Shown here: piece after piece, positions 53,701 through 57,814 of the stretch
How the letters are laid out: each line of letters opens with the position of its first letter
Position numbering within the stretch: position 1 is the first letter of the stretch
Source of the DNA: Owenia fusiformis
Lineage: Eukaryota > Annelida > Polychaeta > Sabellida > Oweniidae
Reading direction: 5' to 3'
NCBI GenBank assembly: GCA_903813345.2
Contig: CAIIXF020000011.1
Location: forward strand, 36,182,166 to 36,246,165
Length of the DNA stretch: 64,000 nt
Program-made: the position numbers and the translations under genes
The notes under the pieces: model-generated
Seen by the model: only the letters and a program-made list of their open reading frames with translations
Database searches by the model: none
What the model was told of the DNA's origin: nothing

Positions 53701-56606
53701 CTTGACTAGGATACCATCAGATCGATTTTCCGAAATTTCAAAACGCCATAACTTCCGAACCGGAAGTCGGATCGAAATTTAATTTAAAGATTCGAATTCC
53801 TGACAAAATTCTACCCCTAATTCATAACTCATATGTTAAATTTGGCGAATTTTTATTTTGACCTACTTTTCGGACACGCCATAACTTCGGAACCGGAAGT
53901 CGGATTGAAATTTGGTTTGCAGATTCGGATTTCTGAGAAAATTTTATTATTAATTCATAACTCAAACGTTAAATTTGGAGAACTTTTTATTTTGACCTAC
54001 TTTTAGGACACCATATCTCAAAAGTGGGTCAAAATACTTTCTGACGGCAAAAGGCTAACACTATTAACACACTCTTGGCTACATATATACACAATTTCGA
54101 GGAATATAATTAAAGTGTAGTGTCAGAATCACAAAAATAAGATAAACCTTTGGATTTGACCTAGATTTTGACCTAGGTATTTGGGTATCAAAATTTTGAA
54201 GCTAGATGGCTTTTGAGGTCCCCTTCTTTTAAAAGCTTTCATTAAATTAAGCTAAACTCAGTCTATATTTCGTATTTTTCACTTCAAAAAAATCTTTTTT
54301 CCCATTGACTTAACATGGGCACCAAATTTAGCGATTTTTGAGCTTTCAAAAGGCCATAACTTCCGAACCGGAAGTCCAATTCGAATTTGGTTTTCAGATT
54401 CGGAATCCTGAGAAAATTTCCTATAAGAATAATATCCTGGACATTTGATTCGGAGAATTTCTTTTTGGACCTCGTTTTCGGACACTGATATCTCGAAATC
54501 GGTTTGAGATATCAAAAAACAAAATCGAACCTAGCTTTCCTACTTTTTTATAAGGAACACAATGAAAGAAACCCGGATCGAAAATATTGAAGGACGACCG
54601 AGAAAATCGAAAAAAGTGACAAAGTACTGGATTTGACCTAGTTCTTGACCTTTGACCTAGATAAAAATTTGACCCAATTTCCGAGAAACTAGATACTGGA
54701 CCTAAATTGACCATATACAGGACTTGACTCAATATCTTCTAGTTATTGAGAAAACGCGTAGAGAAAAATAATAATAATAATAAAGAAGAATACTGACGAA
54801 AACAATAGACTCCAGATTTACATCTGGAGTCTAATAATAATAAGAAAACTGGCAAAAGCAATAGACTCCAGATTTTCATCTGGAGTCTAATAAGAAAACT
54901 GGCAAAAGCAATAGACTCCAGATTTTCAATCTGGAGTCTAATAATAAGAAAACAGGCAAAAACAATAGACTCCAGATTTCATCTGGAGTCTAATAAGAAA
55001 ACAGGCAAAAACAATAGACTCCAGATTTTCAATCTGGAGTCTAATAATAATAACACGTGAAAGTCCAATGATAAAATGTAACTCTCTAACACGAGCCAAT
55101 AAGGCTAACACTTTACTATTTGGTCATCATATCTGTAATAAAAATGAAAATTCATGTATCATCAAATTATTTGCCGAATATCTAGACATAGCATTTTCTA
55201 ACCGCTGAGTCATTCTTTGGAGCACCACCAACATGCTACTAGTCGTGCGAGCCTCACTTGGCTGTATACCTTCAACTATGTAACACCGATGTACGTCAAC
55301 TCCTATATTTCTGTAAAAATGGCTCATAATGTCAAGTTGACCGAGCCACTGACCTAAATACTAAATAAATAAAAAAAAGTGAGTGATTGCAAAAGCTCAC
55401 CATGTGAGCTAAAATCAGATGAACAAATCTTTTTCATGGGGAGATCGTTATGGAGAGCGCACTACTTCCTTTACAAACCTCCCTCTACATTTTTCCGTCG
55501 AGTTCAAATGGTTGTGAAAAAGAAGTCCGGAACGATTAACGTTGGGTAGTATTAGGCAACATGTTCTATGTAAAACGTCACTCACTGGAAGAAATATAGA
55601 ATGTGAGAAACACGAGTATATGGAACTATTGGAAATTAATACTTATTGCTTATCTTACTGGCCAGAAAGAGAACATCGAGCATTTTCAGTTAAAATTTGC
55701 CCGATCAGGTTTTCCTGATGTTAATTAGTCCTTCTAACTTCCTTCATAGTACATAACATGTCTCTCCGACTAAACATACAAGATGTCAACCTAGTACAGT
55801 ACGACTAATATCATCATAATTGTGAAATTGTTGGTGCGAATATCATCCTGGCTTCTGGATTCTTTTTTTCAATCAGACCACTAAAGTCTATAACCGTTAT
55901 CTTGAGAGAAATATTGGAGATTTATTTATTCCATTTCGGGGAACTGATTTTTGCATTTCCTGCCCAAATTTTATTGAACCCATGCATCTGTACTTTCTTA
56001 GAAAATTAGTTTCCCAAAATGGACTAAATGATAAATGTTAGGACATTTTCCTTGTTTATTTGTTGATAAGCTCGTTGCCTTTATAATGCTTTTAATAAAC
56101 TTGCACAACTTAGTTTTTCAGTTTACTTATCTAGCATTAGTGAATTCGATGTTCCTTAATTCTAGTTCTTGTTTGAGTGATTTTCTTATGTTCGGGAATG
56201 TGCCATATATTTTGATGTATTTTCGCATACGTTTTTTTCGGACACCAATATCTGGTGAAAAGGTAAAAACTTAATATTGACTTAGCTTTGACAAAGTAGC
56301 AACAGAATATAATTGAAATTACCTGAATTTGGATTCTTGAGCAATGTTGGAAACAATTTCTTTGAAGTCGTGTAATTCCCGGCATGAGTAACGCAGGATT
56401 CGTCTTTCCTAGAACATAATATTTTTAAGTATCAACAAATATTGAGATAAATATCCAAAAGTAAATATTAATTAAATTAGTTATCTAACCAAACGCTTTA
56501 AACAAATTTGTAAAAAATACCTTTCATTTTCATCCAGAGAAACAGCCTCGGAAAAAATAAAGCAAAAAATCAGGAAAGCAGTGAGAAACTTTGATGCGTC
56601 TGCCAT
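11705..56606 (-). CDS. single-pass membrane protein with Cys-rich cytoplasmic tail, whole gene (179 aa)
   Basis: Six exons with GT-AG borders join in phase (86, 86, 84, 127, 74 and 83 nt; 540 nt). The protein has a signal peptide (residues 1 to about 23, hydrophobic core FLTAFLIFCFIF), an ectodomain to about 107 with Cys34, Cys81 and one N-glycosylation sequon (Asn40-Tyr-Thr), and a transmembrane helix at about 108-127. Next comes a tail with 12 Cys between residues 130 and 160 (CWCKC, CCEC, CC, CC groups) and an acidic, polar end rich in Asp, Glu, Gln and Lys. Type I topology is inferred. A Cys cluster directly after a membrane helix suggests palmitoylation or metal binding. I do not recognise the family and assign no function. 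Exon 3 could be an optional cassette, since its length is a multiple of three and both borders are phase 1. Introns are 112 bp, 969 bp, 30.8 kb, 6.9 kb and 5.6 kb. Confidence 0.75.
12111..12602. mobile_element. GC-rich MITE
   Basis: The ends read TTACACCCCAGTCAC and GTGACTGGGTGTTA. The outer ~120 bp of each side is inverted-repeat and GC-rich (CGGCGGCCGC, GCGGCGAGCGTAG patches), unlike the AT-rich surroundings. The middle is AT-rich and non-coding. It lies in intron 5 of the membrane protein gene. Confidence 0.6.
13061..13356. repeat. 300-bp direct repeat, copy 1
   Basis: Starts at the ATACGTATACGTAT palindrome and matches 16038-16347 over about 300 bp with small indels. Copy 1 has a short extra duplication of the TTCCCGATATAGA phrase. 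Confidence 0.75.
13580..14052. mobile_element. AAGGTATGAG element, copy 1
   Basis: Unit of about 470 bp beginning AAGGTATGAG and ending CTCATACCTT, a 10-bp terminal inverted repeat. It is nearly identical to 14841-15302. A 72-codon open frame is identical in both copies only because the copies are young; it shows no domain. Confidence 0.6.
14053..14840. other. spacer between the two AAGGTATGAG copies
   Basis: Non-coding. It contains two short palindromes around 14470-14490 and 14560-14575 (GCTACAATGTAGC and GCTACATTGTAGC). With its flanking direct repeats the whole of 13580-15302 has an LTR-like outline, but no retroviral or polymerase frames are present. Confidence 0.4.
14841..15302. mobile_element. 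AAGGTATGAG element, copy 2
   Basis: Second copy, differing from copy 1 by about two substitutions and a 10-base deletion near its right end, where GGGGTCATAC is lost between two short ATAC repeats. It also lacks the last two bases of the terminal repeat. Confidence 0.6.
15537..16000. repeat. 450-bp direct repeat, copy 1
   Basis: Starts GATGATAAACGTATACAG and matches 16359-16810. It contains a complete small MITE (15749-15971). The segment after it (16005-16050) returns inverted near 16810-16880, so duplication and inversion both occurred here. Confidence 0.7.
15749..15971. mobile_element. 223-bp MITE with ACAAGGTGTTTCAT ends
   Basis: Terminal inverted repeat ACAAGGTGTTTCATA / TATGAAACACCTTGT, next to TA dinucleotides. 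Size and ends resemble a mariner-derived MITE. A second copy is at 16568-16788. Confidence 0.6.
16038..16347. repeat. 300-bp direct repeat, copy 2
   Basis: Matches 13061-13356. It carries a local 20-bp tandem duplication (GATCCTTTAAAGTGAGTCAT, then a one-base variant) at about 16244-16283 that copy 1 lacks. Confidence 0.75.
16359..16810. repeat. 450-bp direct repeat, copy 2
   Basis: Direct copy of 15537-16000 with scattered substitutions and small indels. Confidence 0.7.
16568..16788. mobile_element. 221-bp MITE, second copy
   Basis: Same family as 15749-15971. It was duplicated along with its surroundings, so it is not an independent insertion. Confidence 0.55.
16963..17155. repeat. ~48-bp tandem repeat with TTTTGTAC cores
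   Basis: About four decayed units, each with a small palindrome such as AGTACATTTTTGTACT followed by a TCCTTAAAAAGT phrase. Confidence 0.65.
17354..17427 (-). CDS. membrane protein gene exon 5 (Cys cluster)
   Basis: Acceptor TTTCATTTTAG precedes 17427 and donor GTAAGG follows 17354. The 74-nt exon encodes residues 129-152, of which nine are Cys, in CWCKC, CCEC and CC groups. Incoming phase 2 and outgoing phase 1 match exons 4 and 6. Confidence 0.75.
18541..18862. repeat. two tandem copies of a 160-bp terminal repeat
   Basis: GGTTTATATCAC to TTGGGGAAGTCG occurs twice in direct orientation (18541-18701 and 18703-18862) and once inverted at 19578-19741. It encloses the gag-like fragment, as expected for terminal repeats of one element. 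Confidence 0.65.
18949..19477 (-). pseudogene. SAP-domain and CCHC zinc-knuckle protein of a mobile element (DIRS-like gag?)
   Basis: The first frame (19292-19477) starts with a SAP-like helix pair (LTIKELKRKIEELG, then a basic stretch) and is stop-terminated. The next frame (18949-19197) ends in a zinc knuckle C-x2-C-x4-H-x4-C at its residues 61, 64, 69 and 74, preceded by an aromatic W-S-I-Q-D-N-K-L-Y-L segment. Both lie between inverted 160-bp repeats. Gag-like first ORFs of tyrosine-recombinase (DIRS/Ngaro-type) elements are my best guess. No recombinase or reverse transcriptase is present, and stops and a frame change make it non-functional. Confidence 0.45.
19578..19741. repeat. 160-bp terminal repeat, inverted copy
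   Basis: Reverse complement of 18541-18701 and 18703-18862, from CGACTTCCCCAAGATGCGG to GTGATATAAACC. Confidence 0.65.
19820..20763 (-). mobile_element. Tc1/mariner relic with partial transposase
   Basis: The ends CAGGGTTGCCCAAAAAA and TTTTTGGGTCACCCTG form ~200-bp inverted repeats and are flanked by TA on both sides. - strand frames (20330-20599 and about 20000-20200) keep the FSDESH motif with the first catalytic Asp and a later LDLNGSDFYIWGYLKDNVYE segment typical of mariner-type DDE/D transposases. The N-terminal DNA-binding part is missing and the frame is broken. The opposite arm of the inverted duplication preserves the empty site. Confidence 0.75.
20970..21362. mobile_element. 393-bp MITE with CAGGSCTGTCAACT ends
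   Basis: The ends CAGGCCTGTCAACT and AGTTGACAGCCCTG are inverted repeats and are flanked by a 6-base duplication ATATAG (20964-20969 and 21363-21368). The interior repeats TGTCACGC motifs and has no transposase. CAGGG-type ends recall hAT MITEs, but those normally make 8-bp duplications, so the class is open. Confidence 0.65.
22110..22400. repeat. dispersed ~270-bp repeat, copy 1
   Basis: Includes GATTGGTCAAA and AAACAAATGACGTCATCAAT and matches 27090-27400 in the opposite orientation at moderate identity. Non-coding. Confidence 0.55.
22620..23709 (+). mobile_element. mariner transposon relic
   Basis: Terminal repeat CGAGGGGTGATCCAAAAGTC with the inverted GACTTTTGGATCACCCCTCG at the far end, flanked by TA (22618-22619 and 23710-23711). 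This is a classic mariner-type end. A frame at 22987-23250 keeps the transposase C-terminal signature (AQYSLDMAPCDLLPF, then ERRIKRKCFYSLDEV). The rest of the enzyme is deleted, so the copy is inactive. Confidence 0.78.
24126..24212. repeat. (GGAC)n/(GGAT)n microsatellite
   Basis: Degenerate GGAC then GGAT units. It follows a GTGGCGGACATTTTGAAAA phrase like those before the microsatellite at 38641, and is followed by a short hairpin-like CCGAACTTCGCTCGTTGAG, which suggests one family of microsatellite-ended interspersed element. Confidence 0.7.
24372..24498 (-). CDS. membrane protein gene exon 4 (transmembrane helix)
   Basis: Acceptor TTTTTGTTTACAG precedes 24498 and donor GTAAGT follows 24372. 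It encodes residues 87-127: a short Ser/Thr-rich stalk and one hydrophobic helix of about 20 residues (YQIALIVIGSITIIATLIF). Incoming phase 1 and outgoing phase 2 match exons 3 and 5. Confidence 0.78.
24600..26190. other. intron sequence, nothing recognised
   Basis: AT-rich sequence in intron 3 with no extended open frame. A 40-bp phrase near 25995 (GGACATTTCAATCATACTGA) is shared with 17733-17770, so part is an old dispersed repeat. Confidence 0.5.
26198..26800 (-). mobile_element. mariner-like relic, GGTGTCTCA family
   Basis: Begins AAGGTGTCTCAAATATTTGA. The - strand keeps scattered transposase-like phrases (an HIQQGPHRNSHES stretch resembling the second catalytic Asp region) but many stops. 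A related fragment is at 36806-37170. Confidence 0.45.
26811..27647. repeat. inverted-repeat element with 80-bp arms
   Basis: Arms at 26811-26890 and 27561-27647 share CAGAATTTTTCTTAGGAAAT and neighbouring sequence in opposite orientation. The middle includes the second copy of the 22110-22400 repeat (27090-27400). Confidence 0.55.
28590..32345. repeat. 3.8-kb inverted repeat split by a LINE
   Basis: A ~280-500-bp unit (with phrases AATAAAGTCAATCTTCCTAGT and CAAAGATATTGGTGTTTGAA) occurs in + orientation at about 28740-29280 and 29285-29780 and inverted at about 29790-30383 and 31968-32200. Outermost pairs 28590-28740 and 32160-32345 also match inverted. The turning point is near 29780. The LINE at 30384-31967 interrupts an inverted unit. 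Confidence 0.65.
30384..31967 (-). mobile_element. 5'-truncated non-LTR retrotransposon (LINE), CR1/Jockey-type
   Basis: On the - strand the reverse transcriptase C-terminal half is readable: a VEQGVHQGG motif (frame near 31785-31960), then after a small frameshift an AYADD catalytic motif (about 31710), then a 399-codon frame (30488-31687) through the thumb to a terminal CPLC-x8-H-x4-C knuckle (CPLCSKENDTLEHFLLRC). The 3' end is AATAAAGAATAC followed by a short (ATAC)n tail, not poly(A). No endonuclease domain is present, because of 5' truncation. It inserted into one unit of the inverted repeat. Confidence 0.8.
32346..33640. other. intron sequence, nothing certain
   Basis: AT-rich. A - strand frame at 33067-33279 (containing WKMTCACLVEYILFK) has protein-like composition but stops lie just upstream and no clear splice sites were found. 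A short (TCTA)n tract is at about 33626-33642. Confidence 0.4.
33644..34022 (+). mobile_element. partial copy of the 262-1371 transposon
   Basis: Starts ACAGGGTGGTTCAAAAAATT and follows the right end of the 262-1371 element inward for about 375 bp, then stops abruptly with no second terminal repeat. A solo-end fragment. Confidence 0.7.
34023..36348. other. intron sequence with one short tandem repeat
   Basis: No convincing exon. A segment near 34875-34915 (AATCGTTCCGGATTTG and ACAACCATTTGG) resembles 55500-55545 inverted, so an old dispersed repeat is present. Confidence 0.4.
35310..35435. repeat. ~52-bp tandem repeat, 2.5 copies
   Basis: Units run from ACGATTGTGAATTGTACACT to CTTTCAACGTGATAAAAATA. 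The third is truncated. Confidence 0.8.
36349..36550 (-). pseudogene. possible Cys-loop receptor ligand-binding-domain exon or relic
   Basis: On the - strand a polypyrimidine tract and AG (CTTTTTTAG) precede an open frame to a stop at 36349-36351. The peptide HLDVTKIVQLMMLTCYWNDP, a DL pair, then LRLNHLEVW resembles the pattern LDV..Q......W.D..L......VW found in the ligand-binding domain of nicotinic-type receptors. It lacks the PDI that normally follows VW and has no donor or partner exons. It may be a decayed fragment or chance. Confidence 0.25.
36806..37170. mobile_element. fragment of the GGTGTCTCA family
   Basis: Starts TAGGGTGTCTCAGAAATG and matches 26198-26560 over shared phrases (ACCAATCAATTTTT..CAGA, GATGACAGTCTGTATCCTTA). 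No coding capacity remains. Confidence 0.5.
37610..38640. repeat. ~345-bp tandem repeat, three copies
   Basis: Each unit contains GACAGATGGACAA..TCAATGTTAAC, then ATATAATTTTT, a CATGGCTTT..ACAATG..GGACAC phrase, TTTCGCGAGACAAAAATGGC and GAACCAGGAGTC. The final unit runs into the ACGC microsatellite. The core-repeat-plus-microsatellite layout is known from non-autonomous Helentron-type elements in molluscs. That affiliation is inferred. Confidence 0.7.
38641..38722. repeat. (ACGC/ACGT/GGAC)n microsatellite
   Basis: ACGC and ACGT units followed by GGAC/GACA units. The LINE at 38726 starts directly after it. Confidence 0.9.
38726..40390 (+). mobile_element. 5'-truncated non-LTR retrotransposon (LINE), CR1/Jockey superfamily
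   Basis: Reverse transcriptase motifs appear in order: NYRPITLLSSMSKV (about 38860), LQSGFLPGHS, FLDISATFD with the first catalytic Asp (39070), AGVPQGSILSP (39249), FLYADD (39338), and a thumb region to 40209. After a frameshift a C-rich tail (CACELE..HFLFRCPLHV, 40206-40360) follows. The copy is dead: a frameshift lies near 38835, TAA at 39226-39228 interrupts the palm, and another frameshift lies near 40206. The usual Lys of the KAFD motif is Thr here. No endonuclease domain is present. Confidence 0.85.
40391..40640 (+). mobile_element. tRNA-derived SINE
   Basis: The A-box-like TGGCTCAGAGGCAGAG and B-box-like GGGTTCGTTTCCCGG have the spacing and context of a tRNA gene, followed by about 170 bp of unrelated body and an A-rich TGTAAAATACGTAAAATACG end. 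It does not fold as a functional tRNA because the anticodon region is degenerate. It sits against the 3' end of the LINE. Confidence 0.6.
44205..44398. repeat. 12-bp minisatellite (GCTGAGTAAGTA), unit 3
   Basis: Variants of GCTGAGTAGGTA/GCTGAGTAAGTA repeated about 15 times in the leader of array unit 3. Confidence 0.85.
45963..46163. repeat. 12-bp minisatellite, unit 4
   Basis: Same 12-base motif in the leader of array unit 4, with a slightly different variant order. Confidence 0.85.
47775..48215. repeat. purine-rich AGGATAGGA repeat, unit 5
   Basis: GGATA/GGAAGGATA-type low-complexity tract in two blocks (47775-47895 and 48125-48215). Between them about 230 bp of different sequence (ACCGGTAACCGTCACGC context) is found in no other unit. 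Confidence 0.7.
49645..49835. repeat. purine-rich AGGATAGGA repeat, unit 6
   Basis: Same low-complexity motif as in units 5 and 8, here uninterrupted. Confidence 0.75.
51455..51605. repeat. three direct repeats each with an AGACTCCAGAT hairpin
   Basis: Three ~60-bp repeats (ACTGGCAAAAACAATAG plus AGACTCCAGAT, short loop, ATCTGGAGTCT) with AAT/AAG microsatellite spacers, at the junction of array units 6 and 7. Each can form an 11-bp stem. Confidence 0.8.
51663..51870. repeat. 12-bp minisatellite, unit 7
   Basis: GCTGAGTAAGTA/GCTGAGTAGGTA variants in the leader of array unit 7. Confidence 0.85.
53490..53680. repeat. purine-rich AGGATAGGA repeat, unit 8
   Basis: Same low-complexity motif as in units 5 and 6. 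Confidence 0.75.
54785..55048. repeat. five direct repeats each with an AGACTCCAGAT hairpin
   Basis: Hairpins at 54807-54832, 54863-54888, 54913-54939, 54967-54991 and 55016-55042 with 2-5-base loops, joined by AAGAAAACTGGCAAAAGCAA-type linkers. They close the right end of the array. The stem sequence equals the opening of each array unit. Confidence 0.82.
55270..55353 (-). CDS. membrane protein gene exon 3
   Basis: A long T-rich tract and TATTTAG precede 55353, and donor GTATAC follows 55270. The 84-nt exon encodes residues 59-85 (GQWLGQLDIMSHFYRN start), including the second ectodomain Cys at 81. Both borders are phase 1, so it could be included or skipped without changing the frame. Confidence 0.65.
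55354..56322. other. intron 2 of the membrane protein gene
   Basis: 969 bp with no other exon seen. It includes GTGAGCTTTTGCAATCACTC (- strand) just upstream of exon 3. Confidence 0.5.
56323..56408 (-). CDS. membrane protein gene exon 2
   Basis: Acceptor TGTTCTAG precedes 56408 and donor GTAATT follows 56323. It encodes residues 30-57 with Cys34 and the NYT glycosylation sequon. It enters in phase 2 and leaves in phase 1. A second possible acceptor four bases downstream would change the frame and break the join to exons 3 and 4. Confidence 0.7.
56521..56606 (-). CDS. membrane protein gene exon 1 (start and signal peptide)
   Basis: ATG at 56606-56604 opens a frame with a short charged start, a hydrophobic core (FLTAFLIFCFIF) and a small-residue cleavage region before LDENE: a typical signal peptide. 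Donor GTATTT follows 56521. Sequence upstream on the - strand (TTCCGGAA just before ATG) would be 5' UTR or promoter. Confidence 0.72.
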
Positions 56607-57085
56607 TTCCGGAACGCGCGGTTACTATGTTTCTAATTGTACAATGTCCTTCTGAAATAGGACCTATTTTAAGTGCAAATAATATCGATGATTTACTGAA
56701 ACCTATTTCCCCGAAACCTTTAACTTGTTAAATCATCAGAAGGTCAATTCATACAAGGTGGTATACACTCAAGAATCCCAAGTATTCATTTTTTATTGGT
56801 GTTTCGATATGAAGTGTATCTTGACCAATCAAAGTACAACATATCTTGATTTATTCCATAGTTAGCATGATATTCATAGGATAACATGTGAAAATAAAAA
56901 CGGTTTTTTGTAATCAGTGGTAAAATATGATATTTTTGACAAATTTTCACTTAACCATAACATACGGTTTTTTAGCCATGACATACGACGTCTTATCCCA
57001 TGGTTGCAAGGATATAGATCGAATATCACATGAAGATATATTTGATATGTGGATCAAGATATCATATTTTAGCAAAAAATTCACA

Positions 57086-57200
57086 AACCATCGAATATCA
57101 CTTTTAAACTATCGAATATCACGTCTTAGAAAGTGATATTCGATGGTTTGAAAAGTGATATTCGATGGTTTGAAAAGTGATATTCGATGGTTTCGAATTT
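57086..57200. repeat. 21-bp repeat GTGATATTCGATGGTTTGAAA in both orientations
   Basis: Three direct copies at 57134-57200 face two inverted copies at 57086-57122, forming a small hairpin-capable cluster. It is followed to 57350 by a T/TTTTTC low-complexity tract. Confidence 0.8.
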
Positions 57201-57384
57201 TTTCAAATTTTTTTTTACATTTTTTAATTATTTTCAAAAATATTTCAAAAAAATTCAAAATTTCAAAAATAATTTCAATATTTTTTCACATTTTTTTCAA
57301 TTTTTTTTCATTTTTTCAAAATTTTTCTCAAATTATATTTTTCAACTTTTTTCGCTGATGATGATTTTCCATGGGATAAACGGA

Positions 57385-57526
57385 CAATCCTATGGTTTTT
57401 CAAAAATATCAATTATATCCACTCATGGATACAAATATCTTCACTCATTCGCTGCGCTCACTCATGAAGATATCAATATCCATTCATGGATATAAATGAT
57501 ATTTTTTCAAAACCATAGGATATTCC
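57385..57526. repeat. 142-bp long palindrome A
   Basis: Arms of about 65 bp (TCCTATGGTTTTTCAAAAAT and its inverse) meet at TTCGCTGCGCTC near 57453. It is strongly foldable and non-coding. Confidence 0.8.
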
Positions 57527-57666
57527 TATAGTATGCGATGGTTTATGGATTTTTGCTACTTCAGACTCAAAACGAGGCTAAGTGTCAACATCGCCGGATC
57601 GTTTGGAAATTCGAATTAAATAACTTAATTTCCGACGATTCTGATGATGTCTTTAACTATGGAATA

Positions 57667-57814
57667 AAAAGAACATCCTATGATTTACTCGTGATATGAT
57701 TTTAATCCACACATGGATATTGATATCTGCACTCTCTCGCTACGCTCGCTCGTGCAGATATCATATCCATTCGTGGATAAAAATCATATCACTCATAAAT
57801 CATAGGATATCCTC
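57667..57814. repeat. 148-bp long palindrome B
   Basis: Arms of about 65-70 bp (ATCCTATGATTTACTCGTGA and its inverse) meet at CTCGCTACGCTCGC. It is clearly related to palindrome A but diverged, so both are copies of one foldback family. Confidence 0.8.

Larger units (their letters stand above)
40691..55053. repeat. 14.4-kb array of eight higher-order repeat units
   Basis: Eight units in the same orientation start at AACTAG at 40697, 42245, 44149, 45915, 47677, 49526, 51611 and 53386. Each opens with an AATTGAAC..GTTCAATT palindrome and AGACTCCAGA, then holds two to four ~470-bp monomers (CGCCATAACTTCCGAACCGG to AAAAATCTTTTTTCCCATTG). Each ends with a TGACCT cluster and a short GAAA or AAT microsatellite. 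Three leader types occur: ACATGTAAATTG in units 1-2, ATTGGTAAATTG in units 3, 4 and 7, CTTTGGAAATTG in units 5, 6 and 8. Recurrent 70-90-codon frames on both strands follow from sequence similarity and are not genes. The array lies wholly in intron 3 of the membrane protein gene. Confidence 0.85.

Noticed and set aside
54785-55048. CRISPR-like pattern of short palindromic repeats with spacers
   Set aside because: Eukaryotic intron context; the linkers between hairpins are nearly identical rather than unique, and the repeats derive from the neighbouring array leader.
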